From Gammaproteobacteria bacterium (GTDB lineage: Bacteria; Pseudomonadota; Gammaproteobacteria; Pseudomonadales; Azotimanducaceae), in the NCBI GenBank assembly GCA_002725285.1, contig PBRC01000062.1:1-53439 (forward strand): a stretch of 53,439 nt of DNA, written 5' to 3'. Positions 35,188 through 44,275 of the stretch are shown here, piece by piece. A model generated the notes under the pieces. The model was not told the DNA's origin. It did not search any database and saw nothing but the letters and a program-made list of their open reading frames with translations. The number at the start of each line of letters is the position of its first letter. Positions within the stretch are counted from its first letter, which is position 1. The translations under genes were made by a program, and so were the position numbers.

Positions 35188-36288
35188 TTAATCAACAAAG
35201 TAGAAAAATTTTGGGTAGGTATTGGCTTCGGCCTTCAACCGGAATACCCGTTTGCGGTCGAGAACCCTTCTTACTTCACTGTTCGGATCGAGCAGGTTGC
35301 CAAACTTCCGGGCACCAACAGGGCAGACTTCGACACAGGCGGGATAGCGACCATGGCGTATTCGCTGAATACAAAAAGTACATTTCTCAACGACGCCTTT
35401 CATTCTCGGCCGATTACCAAGATAGTGGGTCTTGGGATTCATTTCCTCCTTGGGAAGCTGAGGTTCCCCCCAGTTGAATCGGCGTGCCCAATAAGGACAG
35501 GCACCGATGCACATTCGACAACCAATGCACCAGTTATAGTCAATAACAACTGGTCCATCAGGTTCGCGATAGGTCGTCCTGACCGGACAGACCTTCACAC
35601 AAGGTGGCTTTTCGCACTGCATACAGGCGATCGGCATATAGTGTGAATCTCCTTCAGGAACGGCTTCCGGTTCGTAGTAATGCTCACCCTCGAGCACGAC
35701 ACCAGCAGCAGAATAGGCATTTCCTCCGACCTGAATACCGTAGTCGCCAGGATAACCGTCATTGAGTTTCTCCTGGGTAAATTCACCTTTCTCCATTTTG
35801 AGAACGCGAATCCATTCAATTTCCTGTTCATCGCCACGAGACTGATTATTCTCCTCTACACAGGCTTTTACACAGCGTCTGCAACCGATACATTTTTGAA
35901 TGTTGAGGGCGTATCCAAACAGAACTCCTTCCTGGGCGTCGGTGCCGTCAACGGTCACTTCTTTTTCATATTCCAGCGAATAGCGTTTTTCAAGACGATC
36001 AATTGCTTCCGCCTTCTCTTCATCACTCATGAGTCTGTAATTACCCTGGAAGTGCTCTGCCCAGCTGGTATTTGCCTGCACATTGTCAGAGCCCGTGACC
36101 AACGCCGCGGTGCCTATCAACGACGCCGTAGTCACGCCAGCACTCTTCTTGATGAACTTGCGGCGCGAAGGTGAAGAAGGTTTATCGACATTCACATCAT
36201 CGTCAGCAGGTCGCCACTCACTGACACTGTTGTTTTCATGTGTCGCTCTGGTTGTTATATCAACCAGAGGTATTTTCGTGTCGGACAC
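35188..36288 (-). CDS. NrfC/DsrO-like Tat-exported four-cluster ferredoxin subunit
   Basis: The 366-residue protein has a twin-arginine signal SRRKFIKKSAG after a long polar n-region, then four 4Fe-4S binding sets: CIGCRRCVKAC, CMQCEKPPCVKVCP, CIGCRMCIGACP and CTFCIQRIRHGRYPACVEVCP. It is the periplasmic electron-wire subunit for an NrfD protein. The GTG at 36288 is chosen because GGGGAGGG lies five bases upstream; the longer frame from 36330 starts with a TTG lacking a good site. No molybdopterin or other catalytic subunit is adjacent. Confidence 0.9.
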   Translation of the reverse strand: MSDTKIPLVDITTRATHENNSVSEWRPADDDVNVDKPSSPSRRKFIKKSAGVTTASLIGTAALVTGSDNVQANTSWAEHFQGNYRLMSDEEKAEAIDRLEKRYSLEYEKEVTVDGTDAQEGVLFGYALNIQKCIGCRRCVKACVEENNQSRGDEQEIEWIRVLKMEKGEFTQEKLNDGYPGDYGIQVGGNAYSAAGVVLEGEHYYEPEAVPEGDSHYMPIACMQCEKPPCVKVCPVRTTYREPDGPVVIDYNWCIGCRMCIGACPYWARRFNWGEPQLPKEEMNPKTHYLGNRPRMKGVVEKCTFCIQRIRHGRYPACVEVCPVGARKFGNLLDPNSEVRRVLDRKRVFRLKAEANTYPKFFYFVD

Positions 36289-36478
36289 AATATCCCTCCC
36301 CGGATACGGATTTGCCTTCAATAGTTTCAAGGCGTTTATGATTCTTGCTCAAGGCTGCTCAAAGCTCGCCATTATAATGATCTATGGCTGTTATTATAAT
36401 AGTCTAGGCCATGTAAATTCACATAAGCTGACATCCGAATACACCTGTATTAATTCAATCCCAAAGACCTGGAACCCC

Positions 36479-36820
36479 ATGAACACAAAAACCAAAATTT
36501 ACTTCGGACCGCCTCTCAGTATTCTCACTGAGAAGGAAGGTAATACGATGGAAATCAGCGGCCGAATTAACAGGACTGCCGAACGCTACCTTGAGATAAT
36601 GAAGGAACATGGCCTTGAGCTGAATGCAGGTGAACGGGCCTGTTTGACGAAAATATGCGATTTTGGGTTCATGGCGCCTTACGAGATCCGTGAGCTGGCT
36701 ATCGATGTCAGAATGAGCGAGTTCGACGCGGAGGATCTGGACAAGGAAGTCCTGGCAAAGAAGCTAGAGGCAGCCTCATTTGCAGACCTTGTGGCAGTCG
36801 TCGAAGAATTGGGATTTTAA
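36479..36820 (+). CDS. Small conserved protein with KIYFGPPL N-terminus
   Basis: The 113-residue protein starts MNTKTKIYFGPPLSILTE and continues with a helical domain (INRTAERYLEIMKEHGLELN and EVLAKKLEAASFADLVAVVEEL). The KIYFGPPL...EGN...AERYLEI pattern recurs in small proteobacterial proteins resembling DNA-binding or antitoxin-like factors, though I cannot name the family. An internal ATG at 36548 with AAGGAAGG would drop the conserved N-terminus, so the earlier ATG is preferred. It lies alone between the NrfC-like gene (divergent) and the propeller gene. Confidence 0.6.
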   Translation: MNTKTKIYFGPPLSILTEKEGNTMEISGRINRTAERYLEIMKEHGLELNAGERACLTKICDFGFMAPYEIRELAIDVRMSEFDAEDLDKEVLAKKLEAASFADLVAVVEELGF

Positions 36821-36954
36821 TCCCCTGCACCGAGACACGCCCATCATAGCTGTTAGCTCAATATTTATGTACTATCGAGGATCGACATTTCGGCATCGAA
36901 GCTGAGAGAATCGAGATTCCAACTCGAAAAGTTAAAAAATCCGGGAGAAAGTTT

Positions 36955-39060
36955 ATGGGGATCATTATCAGGAAATCTCATTTACTCATCTGGCAAGCTG
37001 TTCTGTTGCTCGTTGGTACATTAACTACGACCCTGGCAGTGGCCGCCGGGGACATCAGCGGCGTTGTCAGAGGTGAAGCCGGGGGTGAAGCTGGCGTTTG
37101 GGTCATTGCTGAAACCACCGACCTCAATACTACTTACCGAAAGATAGTCGTTACCAACGACGAGGGTGAGTTTCTGGTGCCAGATCTGCCTAAAGCGAAA
37201 TACCTTGTATGGGCTCGAGGTTATGGACTGGCTGACTCGACCAAGCAGAAGAGTCGACCAGGCAAGAAGAAACTCACTATCAACGTCAGAAATGCTGCAA
37301 CGCCTCAGGAGGCCGCTGATGTGTACCCGGCCAACTTCTGGTATTCACTGCTCGAAGTCCCGACGGACAAACAGTTCCCTGGTACCGGGTCTGATGGTAA
37401 CGGAATCAACGAGCAAATGAGGAATCAGGCCTTGTTCATTGACCGTTTGAAAGACGGCTGTCAGCTTTGTCACCAGATGGGTAACAAAGCGACAAGGGAG
37501 CTGTCACTGCCGCTGCAGGACGCCTTCGACTCAACCCGGGATGCCTGGGATCAGAGGATGGCGCTGGGTGGCGGTTCCATGACCAGACCAATGGATATCA
37601 TCGGTCGCGATCATGCACTCGATATGTTCAGTGACTGGACAGATCGAATTATGGCGGGTGAAGTCCCAAGACAACCACCAAGACCTGATGGACTCGAACA
37701 GAATCTCGTCCTGACCCAATGGGGTTGGTCCAACGATTTGGGTTTTGTGCATGACAATGTTTCTACAGATAAACGCAATCCAACGCTATACCCCGATGGA
37801 CAGGTCTTTGGTGTAGCTCAGACTCAGGGATTGCTGACCATCACAGACCCTAATATGCACAAGTCCCGAGAACTGGTCATTCCCATGCGAGTGGAAAAGA
37901 CAACGAGCCCAACCAGTTACCTCGGCGGCAAGCCTTCCAATCCGCATAACCCGATGATGGATGACAAGAATCGAGTCTGGATGACCTCTACCATTCGACC
38001 TGGTGAGAATCCCGACTGGTGCAAGGACTCAAATCATCCGTCGGTCAAACGTTTCCCCATTCGGGGTAGTGGTCGGCAATTGTCTTACTTTGATGCCAAT
38101 ACAGAAGAGTTCGTGCTGGTTGATACCTGCTATGGCACGCATCATCTGCAATTCGCGAAAGACGAGAACAATACACTCTGGTCAAGCGGTGATATGAATG
38201 TCGTCGGTTGGCTGGATACCAAAAAGTTCGATGAAACCAAAGACGAGCGCGCATCCCAGGGCTGGTGTCCGACGATCCTCGATACTAACGGTGATGGAAA
38301 GGCGGGTGAATACGTTGAACCGGACCAGCCACTTGACCCGAACAAAGACATGCGTCTTTACGGGTTCGCATATGGCATCATTCCAAATCCGGCGGATGGA
38401 TCAGTCTGGTTCACCAGACCTTATCCAAATTTAGTCCCGGGGCAGATTCTGCGACTCGATCCAAACACATGCCTGACGGAGCAATATCAACCGCCATTTG
38501 ACACTGACAAGGTGCCCCGTGCTCTCTGGGGTCATGGTCCTCGCGGTATCGATATCGACAAAAACGGCATCCTGTGGACCGCACTCGGCGGCAGCGGTCA
38601 TATCGCCAGTTTTGATCGAAGCAAATGCAAGGTCCTGAACGGACCCACTGCTACAGGTCAGCACTGTCCGGAAGGCTGGTCTCTGCATCGAACCCCGGGC
38701 CCTCAAATGAAAGGTGTTGATGCCTACGGCAGTGCCGATTTCCACTACTACCTCTGGGTTGACCAATTCAACACACTGGGACTCGGTGAAGACGTACCCA
38801 TAGCCAACGGCACAACTTCAGATTCTCTAATTGCCTATTTGCCCGACGAATCGAAGATAATCAGCCTCCGAGTTCCCTACCCGCTAGGGTTTTATACACG
38901 GGGACTCGATGGTCGTATCAATGACGCAAGTGCAGGTTGGAAAGGTCGTGGTGTCTGGGCGAGTAACAACTCCGTTGTACCCTGGCATAACGAGGGCGGC
39001 AGAGGCATGACCAGTGAGATTGTACGCTTCCAGATTCGTCCTGATCCGCTGGCAAACTGA
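36955..39060 (+). CDS. Secreted monohaem protein: carboxypeptidase-regulatory-like domain plus beta-propeller
   Basis: The 701-residue protein has a signal peptide ending near LAVAAG, a CarboxypepD_reg-like beta-sandwich (residues 33-112, with VVTNDEGEFLVPDLPKAKYLVW), one c-type haem site C169-QL-C172-H173 with flanking helices, and a long Vgb/streptogramin-lyase-like propeller (residues 270-700) with repeated DxNxxLW strands such as KDENNTLWSSG and DKNGILWTALGG. This combination suggests a periplasmic redox or sensor enzyme of unknown substrate. GGGAGAAAG lies before the ATG. It stands alone and ends at a terminator. Confidence 0.8.
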   Translation: MGIIIRKSHLLIWQAVLLLVGTLTTTLAVAAGDISGVVRGEAGGEAGVWVIAETTDLNTTYRKIVVTNDEGEFLVPDLPKAKYLVWARGYGLADSTKQKSRPGKKKLTINVRNAATPQEAADVYPANFWYSLLEVPTDKQFPGTGSDGNGINEQMRNQALFIDRLKDGCQLCHQMGNKATRELSLPLQDAFDSTRDAWDQRMALGGGSMTRPMDIIGRDHALDMFSDWTDRIMAGEVPRQPPRPDGLEQNLVLTQWGWSNDLGFVHDNVSTDKRNPTLYPDGQVFGVAQTQGLLTITDPNMHKSRELVIPMRVEKTTSPTSYLGGKPSNPHNPMMDDKNRVWMTSTIRPGENPDWCKDSNHPSVKRFPIRGSGRQLSYFDANTEEFVLVDTCYGTHHLQFAKDENNTLWSSGDMNVVGWLDTKKFDETKDERASQGWCPTILDTNGDGKAGEYVEPDQPLDPNKDMRLYGFAYGIIPNPADGSVWFTRPYPNLVPGQILRLDPNTCLTEQYQPPFDTDKVPRALWGHGPRGIDIDKNGILWTALGGSGHIASFDRSKCKVLNGPTATGQHCPEGWSLHRTPGPQMKGVDAYGSADFHYYLWVDQFNTLGLGEDVPIANGTTSDSLIAYLPDESKIISLRVPYPLGFYTRGLDGRINDASAGWKGRGVWASNNSVVPWHNEGGRGMTSEIVRFQIRPDPLAN

Positions 39061-39069
39061 TCACTGCAG

Positions 39070-39106
39070 GCTGAACCCGCGTCGAGAAAGCCGACGTTGG
39101 TTCAGC
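39070..39106 (+). terminator. Terminator after the propeller gene
   Basis: GCTGAACC (39070-39077) pairs with GGTTCAGC (39099-39106), with an inner CGTCG/CGACG pairing, then GTTTCTGTT. It lies between two convergent genes. Confidence 0.75.
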
Positions 39107-39116
39107 GTTTCTGTTA

Positions 39117-40667
39117 TCAGGGCATATACGGCGTCGAAGTTGGTCCCAACTGGGTTTTCAATATCGGTTGTGCCATTTCTATAAATTCACACAACATGGG
39201 TCTCGTGTCGCGCGGATCCATAATATCCTCAATATTGAAAGCCTCAGCAGTTTTAAACGGAGAGGCAAGTGCATCCAGTTGAGCCTCGATCTCTTTCTGC
39301 TTGGCTACCGGGTCGTCAGATTCGTCAATCACTCGCCTGTAGGCAGCGGACACGCCGCCTGAGATATGCATCGATCCCCAATGTGCTGATGGCCACGCCA
39401 CCCTTTTGAACATACCACTAGGGCGGTCATGACATTGCCCGGCAACACCATAAAGCTGTCTGATAATAATTGAAATCCAGGGCATCTGAGTTCTCAGGGT
39501 TGCACAGAGCATCTTTGCGCCTGCTCGAACAATACCTTGCCGCTGCTGTTCTGGTCCAGCCATGAACCCCGGTTCATCGGCCAGATATATCATCGGTAAA
39601 TGAAACGTGTCGCACAATTGCAGAAACCGGATAACCTTGGTCCCGGCAGCGACATCCATTGAACCTCCCAGTCGTTTCGGATTGTTAATCATGACCCCGG
39701 CGGGATATCCGTTGACCCGACCAAGCCCAATGATGCGGGACCGACCGTAGTGAGGTGTGATCTCAAAGAATGAATCCTTGTCCAGGACCGCCGCAAGAAT
39801 CTTGTGAGGATCATATATCTTCCTTTTGCTGCGGGGGATTGCGGACAAAAGTGCTTCTTCCCTTCGCTCGGGGTCATCTCCGGTCTCCCGTCGGGGTGGC
39901 ATTTCCCAGACGCTGTTGGGTAAATAGCTGAGGAAACATTTGATCATATCGAATGCTTCCTCTTCACTATCCGCCAGATTGTCAATGACACCACTTTCAA
40001 AAACCTGGCTTCTTTCATCACCCAGGTCTTCCTTTGTGATGTCGATACCGAGAGCAGCCTTGACAACGGGAGGGCCGCCTGGAAATACCTGACTGATACC
40101 CTTGACCATAATATTGAAGTGAGAAAGACAGGCGTCCACAGCAGGAAGACCAGCCACAGAACCGAGTGCAGCTGAGACGACCGGGACCTGACAGAGCAGT
40201 TTCTCGATACCCGGGGTCACGGGGTTGGTAGGAATATAGGTGCGACCGATCTGCTCGAATGTTTTGACACTGCCGCCTGTGGCATCCAGCAATCTGATAT
40301 AGGGAAGGCGCCAGTCTCCAGCCAGGTTCTGGGCGTGACCTCCCTTATTGCCAATAGAAGCGTCTGCGGCGCCACCCCTGACGGTAAAGTCACCGCCATT
40401 CAGCACGACCTTGCGACCATCCAAGGTGCATGTCCCAATCACCATATTGGATGGCCTGACGTTGACCAGCTGATCCCCTTCATAGGTCGCCGCACCAGCC
40501 AAACGACCTATTTCCTGGAAGGATCCTTTGTCGGTCAGGAGATCGAGACGCTCTCTAATAGTGAGTTTACCGCGTCCATGTTGAACCTCGATGCCCTTTT
40601 CACCGCCCATTTTCTCGGCGAACTCAACTCTTCGCTGAATTTCATCAACCTCGGGTTGCCAGACCAT
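39117..40667 (-). CDS. Acyl-CoA carboxylase carboxyltransferase subunit
   Basis: The 516-residue protein belongs to the propionyl-/methylcrotonyl-CoA carboxylase beta family, with two crotonase-fold halves: FTVRGGAADASIGNKGGHAQ and RPSNMVIG in the N-half, and ADEPGFMAGPEQQRQGIVRAGAKML with IIIRQLYGVAGQ in the C-half. It transfers CO2 from carboxybiotin to an acyl-CoA. No biotin carboxylase, biotin carrier or biotin ligase gene lies nearby, so a partner must be encoded elsewhere or the protein is a decarboxylase-type relative. GGGGAGAG precedes the ATG. Confidence 0.88.
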   Translation of the reverse strand: MVWQPEVDEIQRRVEFAEKMGGEKGIEVQHGRGKLTIRERLDLLTDKGSFQEIGRLAGAATYEGDQLVNVRPSNMVIGTCTLDGRKVVLNGGDFTVRGGAADASIGNKGGHAQNLAGDWRLPYIRLLDATGGSVKTFEQIGRTYIPTNPVTPGIEKLLCQVPVVSAALGSVAGLPAVDACLSHFNIMVKGISQVFPGGPPVVKAALGIDITKEDLGDERSQVFESGVIDNLADSEEEAFDMIKCFLSYLPNSVWEMPPRRETGDDPERREEALLSAIPRSKRKIYDPHKILAAVLDKDSFFEITPHYGRSRIIGLGRVNGYPAGVMINNPKRLGGSMDVAAGTKVIRFLQLCDTFHLPMIYLADEPGFMAGPEQQRQGIVRAGAKMLCATLRTQMPWISIIIRQLYGVAGQCHDRPSGMFKRVAWPSAHWGSMHISGGVSAAYRRVIDESDDPVAKQKEIEAQLDALASPFKTAEAFNIEDIMDPRDTRPMLCEFIEMAQPILKTQLGPTSTPYMP

Positions 40668-40842
40668 TTCTTCTCTCCCCGGTACTTCAAAAATAAGTTT
40701 CCCTGACGAAAATACGTGAAAAAGGGATCAGGTTCAATTTATGGGAATTTTCGTCCCTTGTGTTAATTTTTCCTGGTGACCGAAGCGAACCGGAATTCGC
40801 TAGAATCAATCCTCAAAGCACAAGGGACTCTTGCTTATTTCT

Positions 40843-41661
40843 TCAACTCACACTCTGAGCAATATCGGAATAGTGTTTTGAGACAGATTCCACGCCTTCG
40901 GGAACCACATAACGATGGGGGGTATACCAGGGCAGGCAACTGCGGGTTGTCAAGATTACCCGGCCTATCTGATTGAACATTCTGACTGGGAGACTAATCT
41001 GGTACTTCTTGCCGAATCGCTCAACATCATAGGCCGACATAATCCTGGTGCAATCCATAATAAAACGGGTGATGTGCCCTTGTGCTATCAAACACATTTT
41101 CACACGGTAAAGGTAATCACCATACAAGTGATCATAGATGTCAAACGCAACGGTGCGATGCTCTATCTCTTCCATCAGATGCCAGTTAAACAAGTCGGCA
41201 ACTCGCGGATCAGTTTCGGGGTGATTCATTATGCCAGTTTTGAAAACAGCTATTGCACCCTGGGTTGTATAGGATTCAAATCCTTCAACAAATCCCACGC
41301 AATACTTGTCCGATTCTTCTTCTAACATTCGATCGAAGTCCTGACGGAGAATCTCATAACGTTCATTCAGACCGGGATAACCCTGGGCGAACAGCGCTTC
41401 ATTAAAACGCTGGTGCTGCTGATAATGCTGAGCCTCCTGGCGTGCGAAACGATCTACGTTTTCCCTTAGATCATCATCTTTGATGTCATCCATGATCCTG
41501 TGCATCGACTTGACGATAAAGGGTTCAAGAAACGTTACATACATGCTGACTCCCCAGCAGGTATAGGAGAGTACCGGATTGGCTGCCACGCAATCCGGCT
41601 TGAATTCTTCAGCAGGCATGGATTCGAAAAGCAGTCGGCGAACCGGAATTGGATGAGTCAT
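40843..41661 (-). CDS. Predicted metal-dependent hydrolase/diiron protein (PF10118-like)
   Basis: The 272-residue protein matches the 'predicted metal-dependent hydrolase' family: SMYVTFLEPFIVKSMH, FARQEAQHYQQHQRFN and HLMEEIEHRTVAFDIY. The E46, E76-x2-H79, E and E-x2-H pattern implies a ferritin-like diiron centre. AAAGGAGATG lies before the ATG. It is co-directional with the following NTF2-like gene (81 bp apart), and both lie next to the divergent selenoprotein operon. Confidence 0.75.
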   Translation of the reverse strand: MTHPIPVRRLLFESMPAEEFKPDCVAANPVLSYTCWGVSMYVTFLEPFIVKSMHRIMDDIKDDDLRENVDRFARQEAQHYQQHQRFNEALFAQGYPGLNERYEILRQDFDRMLEEESDKYCVGFVEGFESYTTQGAIAVFKTGIMNHPETDPRVADLFNWHLMEEIEHRTVAFDIYDHLYGDYLYRVKMCLIAQGHITRFIMDCTRIMSAYDVERFGKKYQISLPVRMFNQIGRVILTTRSCLPWYTPHRYVVPEGVESVSKHYSDIAQSVS

Positions 41662-41742
41662 CGTAATTCATCTCCTTTGGAGTGTTTGCAGGATTTAACT
41701 AAACAACTGATGCCAGGATTCAATTTGTATCTAACTCTCAAC

Positions 41743-42171
41743 TTATGCGGACTGCATCGTCTCCAACATTTTTCGCATCTGTTCGTGCATCATGTTAATC
41801 GCCTGGAGCGGTCGGATCATTACCTTAAACTCAGCAATCTTGCCATCGTCATTAAACGTGATGATATCAACCCCGTTAACATATTTGCCCTGCACTTCAG
41901 TTTCAAATTCAAGCACCATGGTATTGCCTGACCTGACTTCTTTTCTGTATTTAAACTTGCTCTCCGCTTGTCCCGGTGCCTTATCTTTTTCACCATCGCT
42001 AAAGGTATTCCCTGCCGCACCCAGATAGAGTTTGGTGAGTTCTTTCCCTTTCTGTGGTGAAAAAACGATGGGGGAGTAAAAAACGCAATCATCGTCCAGT
42101 AGTTCATCAAGACCGCCAGGCAACTCGCCCTTCAAATGCTGATGCCACTTTTCTAAATTCTGTTCGATCAA
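41743..42171 (-). CDS. SnoaL/NTF2-like protein
   Basis: A 142-residue NTF2-fold protein has WHQHLKGELPGGLDELLDDDCVFYSPIVFSPQKGKE, a Trp/His pocket region and a C-terminal strand series (VNGVDIITFNDDGKIAEFKVMIRPL). The start is assigned to a TTG at 42171 because AAAGGAGA lies six bases upstream; the frame stays open to 42255, but that would lack a site. It is divergent from the selenoprotein gene with a 199-bp gap. Confidence 0.75.
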   Translation of the reverse strand: MIEQNLEKWHQHLKGELPGGLDELLDDDCVFYSPIVFSPQKGKELTKLYLGAAGNTFSDGEKDKAPGQAESKFKYRKEVRSGNTMVLEFETEVQGKYVNGVDIITFNDDGKIAEFKVMIRPLQAINMMHEQMRKMLETMQSA

Positions 42172-42370
42172 AACCTGTCTCCTTTTACAATTGAATCCGT
42201 CAACACCTGTTAGCGTAACTGAACTGTCATCCAGTGTAAAAAGAGTCCGGATCATCTGACCACACCGTCTGTAACTGGCTGCATTTGCATGTCAGAGCAA
42301 CCCACATCCGAAATGACCTGCGAAAGCAAACTGTGGTTTAATCGAACTTCACCAGCTGCAAGGAGAGGTC

Positions 42371-43159
42371 ATGAAACCAATCAGTTATGTTGATGAGTTA
42401 ACCAGACACTATGGGTCTATGGGTTTCCCACCCTACAAATGGACCATCAATGAGACAGCCCCGCTCACCAGAATCACCAAACCACTCGCAGAATGTTGCG
42501 TCAGCCTGCTGACATCGGGAGGGATCTCCCATTGCACCGTGCCTGGTTTTGATCCAGATGCCCGTAACGACCACAGACTGGATGAGATCGATCAAAATAC
42601 TTCCAACCAGGACTTTGCCATCAATGACAGCTATTACAATCATACGGATGCAGACCAGGATATTAACTGTGTCTTCCCTATTGATCGGCTCAAGGAATTG
42701 GTTGAAGACGGGACCATCGGCAGTATCCCGAACAGATTCTGGAGCGGATTTATGGGCAGAATCTACAATCGAACAAAACTGATCGAAGAATCCATCCCTG
42801 CATTTATCGACAAGCTAAGGGAGGATGCGGTTGACGTTTTAGTCACCGCGCCCGCCTGACCTCTCGACCACCAGACCGTGGGTCTGGTATGTCGAAGTGT
42901 AGAAGAAGCCGGTATTGCGACAACCTATATTGCGACCGGCAGGGATCTGACCATTCAGGTCAAGCCACCTCGAAGCCTGTTCCTCAACTTCCCAATGGGG
43001 AACAATTTCGGGGAACCCTCTAACCAGGGCCAGCAAACAGCCATCTTGAGGCGGGCACTCGAGATGGTTGAAGAAGTTGAACTTGGTGGCACGCTGGAGG
43101 ACTGGCCCGAATCCTGGCCGGCACCAGTGACCTATTTTACCGGCCGGAAAAGTGAGTGA
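42371..43159 (+). CDS. GrdB/PrdB-family selenoprotein (in-frame UGA = Sec163)
   Basis: The frame from ATG 42371 (AAGGAGAGG upstream) is interrupted by a single TGA at 42857-42859 and otherwise stays open to TGA 43157-43159. The product has 262 residues with selenocysteine 163. It belongs to the glycine/sarcosine/betaine/D-proline reductase selenoprotein-B family of Proteobacteria. Upstream text reads FPIDRLKELVEDGTIGSIPNRFW and ends DVLVTAPA; downstream it reads PLDHQTVGLVCRSVEEAGIAT. In relatives with cysteine, this place reads CPVCHQTVxLVARxLEAxGIPT, so the UGA falls on the first Cys; the second Cys is Asp here. A SECIS hairpin follows the UGA. The stop overlaps the methyltransferase GTG by eight bases. 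The catalytic role in this subfamily is unknown; ordinary callers would split or truncate it. Confidence 0.9.
42864..42895 (+). promoter_or_regulatory. Bacterial SECIS element in the selenoprotein coding sequence
   Basis: Five bases after the UGA, TCGAC (42864-42868) pairs with GTCGA (42891-42895), then across a small internal loop (CA/TAT) CCAGACC (42871-42877) pairs with GGTCTGG (42881-42887), with apical loop GTG. The loop begins 18 bases after UGA, inside the usual bacterial 16-37 window, and starts with the preferred G. This is the site SelB would bind. Confidence 0.85.
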
Positions 43160-44165
43160 CGATAAACAACCCAGGGTTGATACCGTTCGCCTGCAAAATC
43201 TGAGTAGAGCTTTTATCAGTTCGGCAGGATTTTTCGCTGCAATTGATCTCGAACTCTTCACGGCTATATCAGAAGGTGACAATACGGTGAGCCAGTTTGC
43301 GAGCCGGGCAAATATTTCGGAGGTTAATGCCGATCGTTTAATGACCATATGCGCCTCATCAGGGTTGATCCACTGGCATGAAGACCATTTTGGAAATGCG
43401 CCGGATGTACAGAGATTCCTGGTGAAAGGCGATAAAAGCTATGCTGCCGCCTGGCTGACCTTTACCCGACCTGCCTGGGAAAACTGGGGCAAGCTGACTG
43501 AGAAGCTAAAAAATACTGAGCCGCCAACCGTTATTGGCAGTTACGAAACCATGACCGTCGAATATGCTCGTCGTTACCATGAAGCAACCGCAAGTGTCGG
43601 GTTCGGATCAGGCAGACGATTCGTGAGGCAGGTAGATTTATCCTCGAGGAATAAAATCATGGATCTGGGTGGTGGATCTGGTGCATATTCCATCGTTGCC
43701 GCACAGGCGCACCCAAATCTGTCCGCGGTGGTATTTGATCTGCCGCCTGTCGTCGAAGTCACAAAGGACTTTATCACCAGCAACGGCGTTGAAGATCGTG
43801 TCTCAACCCAGGCGGGGGACTTCACCAAAGATCCATTTCCTCAGAACTGTGATGTTGCCATCATGGCCAGTAATCTGCCTCAGTACAATCGGGAGATCAT
43901 CACCGACGTTGTTAAAAAAACATTCGATGTACTATTGCCTGGTGGTGAAATGCACTTGATTGGTGAAATGCTGGATGATGACCGTACCGGACCACTTGAT
44001 GCTGCAATCTGGGGCCTCTACGAGGTAATGTCAAATAGCACCGGCGTCACACATTCTCGAAGTGACTGCGTTTCCTATTTTGAGCAGGCAGGTTTTGTTG
44101 ATGTTAATGTGCACGACTTTATACCGGGGATACTCGTCAGGGTAACAGGATTAAAACCACAATAA
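43152..44165 (+). CDS. SAM-dependent O-methyltransferase (acetylserotonin/hydroxyneurosporene type)
   Basis: A 337-residue protein has an N-terminal winged-helix dimerisation domain (FISSAGFFAAIDLELFTAI, VSQFASRANISEVNADRLM) and a class I methyltransferase domain with motif I DLGGGSGAYSIV, motif II VFDLPPVVEV and a loop PQYNREIITDVVKKTFDVLLPGGEMHL. It methylates a hydroxyl group on a small molecule, substrate unknown. The GTG start lies within the selenoprotein 3' end, so the two are probably co-translated and work in one pathway (inference). Confidence 0.85.
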   Translation: MSDDKQPRVDTVRLQNLSRAFISSAGFFAAIDLELFTAISEGDNTVSQFASRANISEVNADRLMTICASSGLIHWHEDHFGNAPDVQRFLVKGDKSYAAAWLTFTRPAWENWGKLTEKLKNTEPPTVIGSYETMTVEYARRYHEATASVGFGSGRRFVRQVDLSSRNKIMDLGGGSGAYSIVAAQAHPNLSAVVFDLPPVVEVTKDFITSNGVEDRVSTQAGDFTKDPFPQNCDVAIMASNLPQYNREIITDVVKKTFDVLLPGGEMHLIGEMLDDDRTGPLDAAIWGLYEVMSNSTGVTHSRSDCVSYFEQAGFVDVNVHDFIPGILVRVTGLKPQ

Positions 44166-44275
44166 GCTTCCAGTTCTCTAATCGACAGCCTACACCTTGA
44201 TTTAATCGTTGGGGTGTTTAGCCTGTTCGTGCAATGATTTCAATACGGCAATATTCCGGTTCCTGTATTGACTCG

